Shown: piece after piece, positions 1-8,428 of the stretch
Layout of the letters: every line of letters begins with the position of its first letter
How positions within the stretch are numbered: position 1 is the stretch's first letter
Assembly (NCBI GenBank): GCA_013298075.1
Contig: JAAFJG010000001.1
Span: 85,865-149,864 of the forward strand
Direction of reading: 5' to 3'
From: Cytophagales bacterium
GTDB lineage: Bacteria > Bacteroidota > Bacteroidia > Cytophagales > Microscillaceae
Length of the DNA: 64,000 nt
Made by a program: the position numbers and the translations under genes
The notes under the pieces: model-generated
Seen by the model: only the letters and a program-made list of their open reading frames with translations
Told to the model about the DNA's origin: nothing
Database searches by the model: none

Positions 1-2
1 AT

Positions 3-683
3 ATACTCCAAAAAAAACATAAAAAAGGACATTACAAAAGCGTAACATTTACACAAAAAAATACGCATTTCAACGACAAAGATAGTATTGTGGGAACTTC
101 AACTTGGAAAGAATACATCGAATATCCTAATAAATTTCGAATTGATTTGGATAGCACAGCCAAAAATACGGTTTTATTTAGAAATGACAGCGTTTATCAG
201 GTTAGAAATGGAAAATTAAGAAAAGGAGATACTTATTTTCACGATCTTTTGGCGTGGAATGGTGGAATATTTTTTATAGACAAAGAATATGCCCGTAAAA
301 ATTTTAAAAATGCAGGATATGATTTGACCAAATTTTATACAACTACTTGGGAAAATAAAAAAGTGTATGTTTTGGGTGCCTTAGAAAATGATTTTAAAAG
401 TCAACAAGTTTGGTTTGATGCTCAAAATTTATATGTAGTACGAGTTTTCACGAATCAAGGAGCAAGAATTATGGAATTACAATTTAAAAAGCACCAAAAA
501 ATAGGCAAAAAAAGCTGGATAGAAACCGAAGTAATCGTACTTTCACAAGGTAAAAAAATGCAGACGGAACAATATTTTGATATTCAAACAAGCAAAAAAA
601 AATTATCGCCACAGATTTTTGAATTGATAAAAGAGGAAAAAAAAGAAGATAAGAAAAAAGAAGAAGGAGGAAAAAAGAAATAA
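3..683 (+). CDS. LolA-like outer-membrane lipoprotein-sorting family protein, 5' end missing
   Basis: The reading frame is open to the left edge of the window, so the GTG at 90 is not a real start and the gene begins upstream. The visible part resembles the LolA-like outer-membrane lipoprotein-sorting proteins of Bacteroidota: a strand reading SVTFTQ near the edge, then a TWKEYIEYPNKFRID strand, a NDSVYQVRNG turn, and a region around YVLGALENDFKSQQVWFD typical of the curved beta-sheet fold. The family binds lipid or lipoprotein in the periplasm. The C-terminus is an unusual lysine/glutamate-rich tail (about the last 20 residues) that looks disordered. The signal peptide cannot be seen because the start is missing. 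The family call is from residue pattern only. Confidence 0.6.
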   Translation: MLQKKHKKGHYKSVTFTQKNTHFNDKDSIVGTSTWKEYIEYPNKFRIDLDSTAKNTVLFRNDSVYQVRNGKLRKGDTYFHDLLAWNGGIFFIDKEYARKNFKNAGYDLTKFYTTTWENKKVYVLGALENDFKSQQVWFDAQNLYVVRVFTNQGARIMELQFKKHQKIGKKSWIETEVIVLSQGKKMQTEQYFDIQTSKKKLSPQIFELIKEEKKEDKKKEEGGKKK

Positions 684-764
684 TAATTTCGTAAAATTTT
701 TTCTATCAATAAAAACCTTTTTTTTAAACACAAAGTTTATAAAATAAATAAACAAAATAAAAAA

Positions 765-1775
765 ATGTATTATTCTATTTTATCAAAATATAGACTTGTA
801 GGAGATGAAAAAGCAGACGTTTTTATAGAAAATACGCCTCAAAACGAAGTTTTTGAACTCTTAAAATCTATTCAAAACAACGAAGATTTTTCTAGAACTT
901 ATCCTACAAATTATTTTATTTCTTTTCCAAATTGGGCAGATAAAACAAAAATAAAAACCGCTCAAATATTTTTTCAAAAAAACTTTAGAGTTATTTTATC
1001 TTTGTTAGGCTCACTTTCTTTGCCTTATTGTTATGCGGCGGCTGATGGAGCAAAAGTTTTGATACATTCACAAAGATTAGCCAAAGATACCAAAAAAAGA
1101 TTGGCTGAAACTGCCAAATTTGTCTTGGAAATTATGGAAAACAATGCTTTTGAAGATGATGGCAATGGTTTTGCATTGTGTTATCAGGTTCGTTTGATGC
1201 ACGCACACATACGTAGCAAAGCCCAAAAAAGTCTTCATTGGCATTTAGATTGGGGTTTGCCTATCAATCAAGAAGATATGGCTGGCACAAATTTAAGTTT
1301 TTCTTTGATTATTTTGAGAGGAATGGAAAAATTACAATACAAAGTTACGGACACAGAAGCAGATGCTTTTTTGCATTATTGGAATATTGTCGGTTATTTA
1401 TTAGGGTTGAAAGAAGAATTATTGCCTAAAAATAGAAAAGAAGCGTTTTGGCTGGATAAATGTATTGTAGATAGACAATTTAGAACCTCAGAAGAAGGAA
1501 AACTTTTGACAAAAAATTTGTTGGCGTGTTTGTCTGAAACAATACCAAAAAATATTCCTGATGGTTTTTTAGGCTCTTATTTACGTTTTTTGTTGGGTGA
1601 TAAAATAGCCAATATGATTAAAATTCCTACTTCGAATTGGACTACCAATTTATTAACGCCCTTGCCTTTGATTAGTTGGTGGCAAGATACTACGCAAAAT
1701 ATTACTCCCGAAACAATGAAAGAAATGATAGCACAAGAAACAGATAGTTTGGGAATAGGCGTTTTTTTGGGATAA
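765..1775 (+). CDS. MpaB/rubber-oxygenase-type (DUF2236) heme oxygenase-like protein
   Basis: A 336-residue protein with the DUF2236 pattern shared by fungal MpaB and latex-clearing protein-type dioxygenases. It has a helical N-terminal part, then a His-rich stretch around residues 143-176 (RLMHAHIR, LHWHLDWGLPINQEDMAGT), then a helix reading DAFLHYWNIVGYLLGL near 205-220. In this family a histidine in such helices binds a b-type heme and the substrate is often a polyisoprenoid or terpenoid. I cannot assign the substrate here. There is no signal peptide. The start is the ATG at 765, about 80 bp after the previous stop, and the next gene follows after 173 bp with nothing notable between. Confidence 0.7.
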   Translation: MYYSILSKYRLVGDEKADVFIENTPQNEVFELLKSIQNNEDFSRTYPTNYFISFPNWADKTKIKTAQIFFQKNFRVILSLLGSLSLPYCYAAADGAKVLIHSQRLAKDTKKRLAETAKFVLEIMENNAFEDDGNGFALCYQVRLMHAHIRSKAQKSLHWHLDWGLPINQEDMAGTNLSFSLIILRGMEKLQYKVTDTEADAFLHYWNIVGYLLGLKEELLPKNRKEAFWLDKCIVDRQFRTSEEGKLLTKNLLACLSETIPKNIPDGFLGSYLRFLLGDKIANMIKIPTSNWTTNLLTPLPLISWWQDTTQNITPETMKEMIAQETDSLGIGVFLG

Positions 1776-1948
1776 TAGACTAAAAATTATCTTGATTTTT
1801 TTATTTATTTTGATACGTTTTTAGGTTTCATTTCGTTATCATTGATGATTGGTTGTGGTTTTTGTATTATTTTTTGGATTTATCAAAATAAATCATTATT
1901 TTTGCTGATAAAAACTATAAGATTGAGCGAATAAAAATACAGATAATT

Positions 1949-2740
1949 ATGATTTGGGAAACCTTAATTGATGCAGCAAAAAATAAAGCAGGCGAATATG
2001 CTATTAATATTGCCACTAAAAAAAGTAATTGGGAATATATCCAAAGTTTTTTTAAAACGAAAAAAAACAATTTTAAAATAATTGTTTTGGGTTCGAGTGG
2101 TGTAGGAAAAACGCAATTTATACAATCTTTGCACATAGACAAACCACAAAATAAAGTTGAAAAACGTACAATAGATGTGGTAGAGAATGAAATTAAAATC
2201 AATGAAAAAGGTATTATTTTATTCGATACTGCAGGACAATCAGAGGGAAATATTCAATTAGATGAATTTCAGAAAACTACTACAGATGATTCTTATATAG
2301 GAATTATTAATGTTGTTGCTTACGGCTATCACCAATACCCTGATTTCAATACTGAAACAGAGGTTTTTGATGGTGATTTAGTAAAAAAAGATTATTTAAA
2401 AAAGCAAAGAGAAATCGAAATTGAAAATATAAAAAATATTTTGCCTTTGTTGAAGTTTTCAAAAATAGATTGGATAATTACTTTGGTGAATAAAGCAGAT
2501 ATTTGGTGGAAAGAAAAAGAAGAAGTGTATCAATATTATGAAAATGAAGAAACAGAATATTCGAAAGTTTTTAAAAACCATTTTCAACAAAACTATTTTC
2601 GTAAAAATCATTTAGTTTTGCCTTATGCGTCTATTATTGAGCCTTTTTATGATAGACCTAATGCAGGTTTGTTGGGTGATACGGCTAAAAATAAATTACA
2701 AAATCATTTTTTAAGTGAATTAACAAGGTTGATAAAATAA
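1949..2740 (+). CDS. small GTPase-like protein, paired with a membrane protein
   Basis: A 263-residue P-loop GTPase. The G1 motif GSSGVGKT lies at about residues 49-56, the G3 motif DTAGQ at about 93-97 and the G4 motif NKAD at about 178-181. The P-loop is preceded by an amphipathic lysine-rich N-terminus of about 40 residues, and the insert after G3 is longer than in Ras/Rab proteins. It does not look like Era, Der, Obg or another housekeeping GTPase. The next gene, a membrane protein, starts 14 bp after the stop, so the two are probably co-transcribed. A GTPase switch working with a membrane partner is an inference from that linkage. Substrate and role are unknown. Confidence 0.7.
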   Translation: MIWETLIDAAKNKAGEYAINIATKKSNWEYIQSFFKTKKNNFKIIVLGSSGVGKTQFIQSLHIDKPQNKVEKRTIDVVENEIKINEKGIILFDTAGQSEGNIQLDEFQKTTTDDSYIGIINVVAYGYHQYPDFNTETEVFDGDLVKKDYLKKQREIEIENIKNILPLLKFSKIDWIITLVNKADIWWKEKEEVYQYYENEETEYSKVFKNHFQQNYFRKNHLVLPYASIIEPFYDRPNAGLLGDTAKNKLQNHFLSELTRLIK

Positions 2741-2754
2741 AATAAATAAATAAA

Positions 2755-3393
2755 ATGACTGCTAACATAAATAATTTATCAGAACAAAATAAAAATGATG
2801 CTCAAACTAATCCGCATGATGTAAATATTTTGTTGAAAGATGATTGGGATAAATTAGAGAAATTATTAAAAAAAAATAATTTTTATAAAAAAATCTTACA
2901 ATTTTTTATAATATTATCAATAATTACTCCTATTGTTTGTTATTTATTATTTTTATTTGGAGTAAAAAAAATATTATTAGACATCTCGATGGTTGTAACA
3001 ATAACTAATTTTTTATTAACTTATCTATGCCTACACATCTCACAATTACTACAAGAAAAAATAGCAGTTTCTTCTTTTAATATAAGTGTAATACTTCATA
3101 ATTATTCAAGTCGCTACCGAGAAAATTATTATATTAATGAAAGAAACGCAAAACTAACAGGTAATGCAAAACTTACGGGATCACAAAGAAAATCCCAAAT
3201 TTCAACGTTATATTATTCAACCGTTATCCCATTATTATTACTATATTTTGCTTCACTATTCAATCAACCTAATACACTAAATTATGAAAAAAATATTACA
3301 AATGATACTATTTATAAAACTAAAATAGACTCTCTCCAACGAGAATATCAAAAATTAAAAGAACAAATAAAATTATTAGAAAAAAATAAATAA
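2755..3393 (+). CDS. unknown membrane protein with C-terminal coiled coil, partner of the GTPase
   Basis: A 212-residue protein. Two hydrophobic segments lie at about residues 47-70 and 78-102 and a third at about 158-174. The last 30 residues (IDSLQREYQKLKEQIKLLEK region) form a likely coiled coil. Between the second and third segments the hexapeptide NAKLTG occurs twice in a row, encoded by a small imperfect tandem repeat. No family is recognised. It follows the GTPase gene by 14 bp with the same orientation and similar composition, so the pair is probably one functional unit. Confidence 0.6.
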   Translation: MTANINNLSEQNKNDAQTNPHDVNILLKDDWDKLEKLLKKNNFYKKILQFFIILSIITPIVCYLLFLFGVKKILLDISMVVTITNFLLTYLCLHISQLLQEKIAVSSFNISVILHNYSSRYRENYYINERNAKLTGNAKLTGSQRKSQISTLYYSTVIPLLLLYFASLFNQPNTLNYEKNITNDTIYKTKIDSLQREYQKLKEQIKLLEKNK

Positions 3394-3410
3394 TTCTCTC
3401 TCCTAATTTC

Positions 3411-3690
3411 TCAATACACTTGTGTTTTTGGGTGCAAAGTAATTTCATCAATCATTACATTACTCGGACTATTCAAAACATACAAAATAGTATCTGCTAC
3501 TTCAAAAGGCGATAAATAATGTGGTTTTGTGCCTTGTTCCGAATTATTAAAATGCGTATCTGTCAAGCCCGCACATATCACGCTCACCCGAATATTATCA
3601 TTTCGAACTTCTGCACGCAATACATTAGCAACGCAATTTGAGCAAATTTAGACGCACAATAAGCGCCACCATTTTCAAAAGTTCGTTTTA
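3411..3690 (-). pseudogene. short-chain dehydrogenase/reductase (SDR) remnant
   Basis: Only the 3' third of an SDR gene remains. On the minus strand one frame gives GGAYCASKFAQIAL, containing the catalytic YxxxK motif. The reading then continues in another frame as LRAEVRNDNIRVSVICAG, the usual strand after the active site, to a stop near 3411. The switch lies near 3628 and fits loss of a single G. Upstream of about 3690 the SDR sequence stops and in-frame stops appear, so the Rossmann cofactor half has been lost. The piece starting with TTG at 3620 should not be taken as an intact small gene. Confidence 0.7.
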
Positions 3691-3830
3691 TTCATTTTTT
3701 ATGCGTTATTTTGTTTGTTTTTAGGTTTTATTTTTTATGCAAATGTAAAGATTTTTCGTAATTTTCAAACATAAATATCAATTAAAAAGTTATTTTGTTA
3801 CAAAAAAAAACTTTTTATCAAAAATAATTA

Positions 3831-3838
3831 TAACTTTG
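3831..3838 (+). promoter_or_regulatory. Bacteroidota-type -7 element (TAACTTTG) before topA
   Basis: TAACTTTG matches the TAnnTTTG -7 consensus and lies 57 bp before the topA start. No TTTG -33 element is visible at the usual spacing, so this is a half-supported promoter. Confidence 0.45.
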
Positions 3839-3894
3839 CACCAAAATTATCTTTAAAAAATTTAATAGGCAACAAAGATAATAAGAAAAATAAC

Positions 3895-6237
3895 ATGGGA
3901 AAAAACTTAGTAATTGTGGAATCTCCCGCAAAAGCAAAAACAATAGAAGGATATTTAGGGAAAGATTTTACCGTAAAATCAAGCTACGGACACGTGCGTG
4001 ATTTACCTAAAAAGAATGATGCGATTGATGTGGCAAATAATTTTACACCACATTACGAAATCTCAGACGATAAAAAACAAGTTGTTTCGGAACTCAAAAA
4101 ATTATCAAAAGAAGCAGAAACTATATGGCTCGCTACTGATGATGACCGCGAAGGTGAGGCTATTTCTTGGCATCTCAAAGAAAGTTTAGAACTCAAAAAA
4201 GGAAAAGATATAAAAAGAATAGTTTTTAGAGAAATTACTAAAAGTGCTATCTTAAAAGCCATCGAAAATCCAAGAGATATTGATTATGATTTGGTCAATG
4301 CACAACAAGCGAGACGTATTTTGGATAGATTGGTAGGTTTCGAAATCTCGCCTGTGCTTTGGAAAAAAGTAAAACCGGGACTTTCTGCGGGACGTGTACA
4401 GTCGGTTGCGGTGCGTTTGGTGGTAGAAAGAGAAAGAGAAATTTTGAAATTTAACTCGACTTCTTCCTATAAAGTGGTAGCGGATTTTGATTTGGAGAAA
4501 AACAAAAAACTCAATGCCGAATTATCAAAAAATATCGAAGACAACAAAGGAGCAGAACAATTTTTACAAAAATGTATCGAAGCCGAGTTTAAAATCAAAG
4601 ATATTGAAACTAAACCTTCTAAACAATCGCCTTCTGCTCCTTTTACCACTTCTACTTTGCAACAAGAAGCCTCAAGAAAATTAGGTTTTTCGGTATCAAG
4701 AACGATGGTCGTGGCTCAAAGATTATACGAAGCAGGAAAAATTAGTTATATGCGTACTGATTCGACTAATTTATCTGATGATAGCATCAAAGCGGCTTCT
4801 GACCAAATTTTAAGTGAATATGGCAAAGAATATTTACAAGTTAGACGTTATAAAACCAAGTCCGCATCTGCTCAAGAAGCACACGAAGCCATCAAACCAA
4901 CCGACTTTGCCGTTTCAAAAACCACAGGCGAAAGAGATGAACAACGTTTGTATGAATTGATTTGGAAAAGAGCCATCGCCTCGCAAATGGCTGATGCACA
5001 ATTAGAAAAAACAACCGCAACCATCAATATAAAAACCAAAAATAATGATAAAATGTCTGACTTATTAGCCAAAGGCGAAGTCATTAAATTTGAAGGTTTT
5101 TTGAAAGTATATCTTGAGTCAAATGATGAGGAAGAAGACGAAGAAAATACTAAAATGTTGCCACCTTTGAAAATAGGACAGATTTTGGACTTAAATCAAA
5201 TGAAAGCCACCGAAAGATTTACACGCCCATCTGCTCGATATACAGAGGCAAGTTTGGTGAAAGAATTGGAGGAACAAGGCATTGGTAGACCTTCTACGTA
5301 TGCTCCCACTATTTCGACCATTCAACAAAGAGGATATGTTTTGAAAGAAGATAGAGATGGAAAACAACGTAATTTTCAGGAATTGATTTTGAAAAATAAT
5401 CAAATTACACAAAAAACAAATTCAGAAAATTATGGAGCAGAAAAATCAAAACTTTTTCCTACTGATTTGGCGGGAGTTGTGAATGATTTTTTGAAAGAAA
5501 ATTTTGATAATATTGTCAATTATTCTTTTACGGCTGATGTAGAAAAAGAATTTGATGATATTGCAGAAGGAAAGAAAAATTGGGTTGATGTATTGCGAAA
5601 TTTTTATGACGATTTTCATTTGAAAGTAGAAAATACTTCGCAAAATACAGACAGAGCAAGCGTTAATAAATCTCGACAATTAGGCAAACACCCACAATCG
5701 CAAGAGGACATAATGGTGGCTTTGGGAAGATATGGGGCTTATGTGCAGATTGGCGAAATCAGTGAGGATAAAAATATTAAACCCAAAAGAGCAAGCCTTA
5801 AAAAAGGTCAATCTATGGAAAGTATTACCTTAGAAGAAGCATTAGAATTGTTTAAATTGCCAAGAGAATCGGGGAATTTTGAAGGAAAATCGATGACGGT
5901 AGCAGTTGGAAAATTCGGTCCTTATATCAAACACGAAGATAAATTTTATTCTTTGAACAAAGAAGATGACCCTTACACGATTGACGAAGCAAAATGTATC
6001 GAAATTATCGAAACAAAAAGAAAAGCAGATGCAGAAAAATTCATAAAATCGTTTGACGAAAATCCAAAAGTACAAATTTTGAATGGACGTTGGGGCGCAT
6101 ATATTAAATTTGACACACAAAACGTAAAAATTCCTAAAGGTAAAACTCCCGAAGAACTTACGTATCAAGATTGTGTTGATTTAGCAAAAGAAAATGAAAC
6201 AAAACCAAAATCTACTTTTATTAAGAAAAAAAAGTAG
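3895..6237 (+). CDS. topA: DNA topoisomerase I
   Basis: A 780-residue type IA topoisomerase that relaxes negative supercoils by nicking and passing a single strand. The Toprim domain opens with IVESPAKAKTIEGYLG and holds the metal-binding DDDREGEAISWH at about residues 82-93. The active-site tyrosine is in ISYMRTDST (about Y285). The QEAHEAIKPT and RPSTYAPTISTI motifs of the central gate follow. The C-terminal part (from about residue 595) has repeated Toprim-C-type units such as GRYGAYVQIG, GKFGPYIKHE and GRWGAYIKFD, instead of cysteine zinc fingers. That is usual in Bacteroidota. A strong terminator follows directly. Confidence 0.98.
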   Translation: MGKNLVIVESPAKAKTIEGYLGKDFTVKSSYGHVRDLPKKNDAIDVANNFTPHYEISDDKKQVVSELKKLSKEAETIWLATDDDREGEAISWHLKESLELKKGKDIKRIVFREITKSAILKAIENPRDIDYDLVNAQQARRILDRLVGFEISPVLWKKVKPGLSAGRVQSVAVRLVVEREREILKFNSTSSYKVVADFDLEKNKKLNAELSKNIEDNKGAEQFLQKCIEAEFKIKDIETKPSKQSPSAPFTTSTLQQEASRKLGFSVSRTMVVAQRLYEAGKISYMRTDSTNLSDDSIKAASDQILSEYGKEYLQVRRYKTKSASAQEAHEAIKPTDFAVSKTTGERDEQRLYELIWKRAIASQMADAQLEKTTATINIKTKNNDKMSDLLAKGEVIKFEGFLKVYLESNDEEEDEENTKMLPPLKIGQILDLNQMKATERFTRPSARYTEASLVKELEEQGIGRPSTYAPTISTIQQRGYVLKEDRDGKQRNFQELILKNNQITQKTNSENYGAEKSKLFPTDLAGVVNDFLKENFDNIVNYSFTADVEKEFDDIAEGKKNWVDVLRNFYDDFHLKVENTSQNTDRASVNKSRQLGKHPQSQEDIMVALGRYGAYVQIGEISEDKNIKPKRASLKKGQSMESITLEEALELFKLPRESGNFEGKSMTVAVGKFGPYIKHEDKFYSLNKEDDPYTIDEAKCIEIIETKRKADAEKFIKSFDENPKVQILNGRWGAYIKFDTQNVKIPKGKTPEELTYQDCVDLAKENETKPKSTFIKKKK

Positions 6238-6252
6238 AAAAATATTGATTTT

Positions 6253-6292
6253 TTTGTGTGCAAAAAATTTAGGTTTGCACACAAATTTTTTT
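6253..6292 (+). terminator. Rho-independent terminator of topA
   Basis: A perfect 12-bp stem, TTTGTGTGCAAA (6253-6264) with TTTGCACACAAA (6274-6285), 9-nt loop, followed by a run of T, 15 bp after the topA stop. Confidence 0.85.
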
Positions 6293-6339
6293 AATAAATT
6301 TTTTTTATGGTCATTTAAAATACATCAAAAAAATAAAAA

Positions 6340-7497
6340 ATGATTACTCAACTTCATATTAAAAACTTCAAAATACACAAAGATACTACTTTAACTTTGA
6401 AAAATATTACCTTTTTGTGTGGACAAAATGGGGTAGGAAAATCGTCTATTATTCAATCTTTATTACTTTTAAGGCAAAGTTTTCAAAAAAATCGTTTAGA
6501 TAAAGTTTTGAGTCTGAACAAACCTTTGTGTTATGTTGGATATGGGAAAGATTCTTTGTATCAATTTGCCAAAAATAATGAAATTATTTTTGAATTAGTT
6601 GATGATAAATTTCCAATCGATGAATTTTGTTATCGTTTTGATGTCAAAGGCAGTGGAGATAAAGATTTTATTCCTAAGATTGAGAATAAAAATATAGCAA
6701 ATAAAAATGAAAAAAAATCACACATAGAAAACGAAGAAACGTATAAAAATTTTTCATTATTTAATAAAAATTTTCAGTATATAAGTGCCGCTCGTACTGC
6801 CGATTATGTTGAAGATGATTATGGAGTTGATATTGAAAAACAAATTTCAGCAGAAGAAGGAAAAGCAGAATTAACGGCTCATTTTTTATATAAATATCAA
6901 AAAGAACAAGTAAATGATTTGTTTTTACATCATTCAGATAAAAAAAATAAAAAACTATTGTACCAAACAATTCTTTGGCAAAGAGAGATTAGCAAAGGTA
7001 TAAATATCATTCCTCAAAAAATAGGAACAGGTTATAAAATTACGTATAGTTTTGATACAGATGCTTCACCCAAAGGCGTAACGAGCGAGTTTACTGCCAA
7101 AAATGTTGGTTTTGGTTTGTCTTATGCGTTGCCGATTATTGTAGCGATTCTTTCTGCACAAAAAAATGCGTTGATTATTATCGAAAATCCCGAAGCACAT
7201 TTAGTTCCCTACGGACAATCAAAACTTATGGAATTAGTATGTTTGGCAGCGCAATCAGGCGTGCAAATTATTATCGAAACTCATTCAGACCATATTATTA
7301 ATGGTGCTTTGGTGGCTTGTAAAGAACAAAAAATAGACAAAGAAAATATTATTATTTATCAATTTAATCGAGATGAAAAACAACATTGTGCAGAAATAAC
7401 ACCTATTAATGTCTTAGAAGGTGGAAGAATTATTTATCCTCCACAAGGTTTTTTTGACCAAATTAGTAAAGACCGTAAAATTTTAATGGGATTTTAG
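6340..7497 (+). CDS. DUF3696-type AAA ATPase (RecF/OLD-like), first gene of a two-gene cassette
   Basis: A 385-residue ABC/SMC-like ATPase. The N-terminal strand ITQLHIKNFKIHKD leads to Walker A GQNGVGKSS at about residues 28-36. Near the C-terminus are Walker B ALIIIENPEAHL (about 284-295) and the switch motif ETHSDHI (about 318-324). The tail reading GFFDQISKDRKIL matches the DUF3696 ending. Such single ATPases are frequent in defence and DNA-repair cassettes. The following gene starts three bases after this stop, so the two are translated together. DNA or nucleotide sensing is inferred from family resemblance only. Confidence 0.8.
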   Translation: MITQLHIKNFKIHKDTTLTLKNITFLCGQNGVGKSSIIQSLLLLRQSFQKNRLDKVLSLNKPLCYVGYGKDSLYQFAKNNEIIFELVDDKFPIDEFCYRFDVKGSGDKDFIPKIENKNIANKNEKKSHIENEETYKNFSLFNKNFQYISAARTADYVEDDYGVDIEKQISAEEGKAELTAHFLYKYQKEQVNDLFLHHSDKKNKKLLYQTILWQREISKGINIIPQKIGTGYKITYSFDTDASPKGVTSEFTAKNVGFGLSYALPIIVAILSAQKNALIIIENPEAHLVPYGQSKLMELVCLAAQSGVQIIIETHSDHIINGALVACKEQKIDKENIIIYQFNRDEKQHCAEITPINVLEGGRIIYPPQGFFDQISKDRKILMGF

Positions 7498-7500
7498 AAT

Positions 7501-8418
7501 ATGGAAAATAATAAAATTATCGTTTTTATTGATGATTTTAATCAAGATTATATCATAGAAAATTTATTCAATAATCATCAAACCAAAGAAGATTTTTTAA
7601 AACAATTAGAAGATAACTTGGTTTTGTTTTCTCGTAGAAAAGATGAAATATTTTATGATAAAAATTCTATTGAATATTTTTGTAATTTTTTGACAGAGAT
7701 AAAAGATGATGCCAATTATTTAATAGATTTTAGAAGTAAATTGGCTGATATTTTACAAAATGCTCAACCTATTTCACCAAATATTGACTTAAAAGAACAA
7801 TATTTTAGGTGGAATTTATTTGAAAACAAAGCAATGATACAAATTCAAAATAATATACTTATTGAAATTATAAAAAAACAAATTGAGCAAAAAGAAAATC
7901 AATTTTTTGTATTGGTAACGCCTACAAATAGTCAAAATCCTTATCAAAAAAGACCTTTTATTGTTTGTTTGGTTGATGATTTTAATCATATTGAGGCACT
8001 TCCTCGTATTTTGAAAATTGATTATATTACTGATAAAATGCAAGCAAATGAATGGATTAACAAAAATAGAACTCCATTAAAAATCAATAAAAATAATAAA
8101 CATGGAGAAAATGGCGTAGGTGCGCATAAATCAAATAAAAATAACAAAGTAGGAATTTTATATGGAAGTATCAAAGAAGCAGATGAATTGTTGCAAACTG
8201 CCATTTTTGATTTTAGAGAACAAACAAAAAAACCGCTTTATAATTATGATAAAAAAAATAAAAAAATAATTGTTTTTCAATATGAAGGTACTTTTCAAAC
8301 AAAAAATCAATCATATCAAAGTTATCACGCTTTTCATTTAGAAATGGATAATAAACAGCAAATTGAAGAACAACAAATACCAAACGAAATATTAAAAGAA
8401 TTAGAAAAATTATTTTAA
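7501..8418 (+). CDS. unknown partner protein of the DUF3696 ATPase
   Basis: A 305-residue, lysine- and asparagine-rich soluble protein whose start is 3 bp from the end of the ATPase gene. No domain is recognised with certainty. The second half has a distinctive pattern: a HGENG motif near residue 200, a glycine-containing AGAHK-like turn, a strand LYGSIKEADELLQTAI, then LYNYDKKNKKIIVFQYEG and a YHAFHLE ending. Several conserved-looking His, Asp and Glu residues in this part could make it the effector of the cassette, with the ATPase as sensor. That role is inference. The permease gene begins only 10 bp downstream and may be read from the same transcript. Confidence 0.55.
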   Translation: MENNKIIVFIDDFNQDYIIENLFNNHQTKEDFLKQLEDNLVLFSRRKDEIFYDKNSIEYFCNFLTEIKDDANYLIDFRSKLADILQNAQPISPNIDLKEQYFRWNLFENKAMIQIQNNILIEIIKKQIEQKENQFFVLVTPTNSQNPYQKRPFIVCLVDDFNHIEALPRILKIDYITDKMQANEWINKNRTPLKINKNNKHGENGVGAHKSNKNNKVGILYGSIKEADELLQTAIFDFREQTKKPLYNYDKKNKKIIVFQYEGTFQTKNQSYQSYHAFHLEMDNKQQIEEQQIPNEILKELEKLF

Positions 8419-8428
8419 AAAGTTAAAT

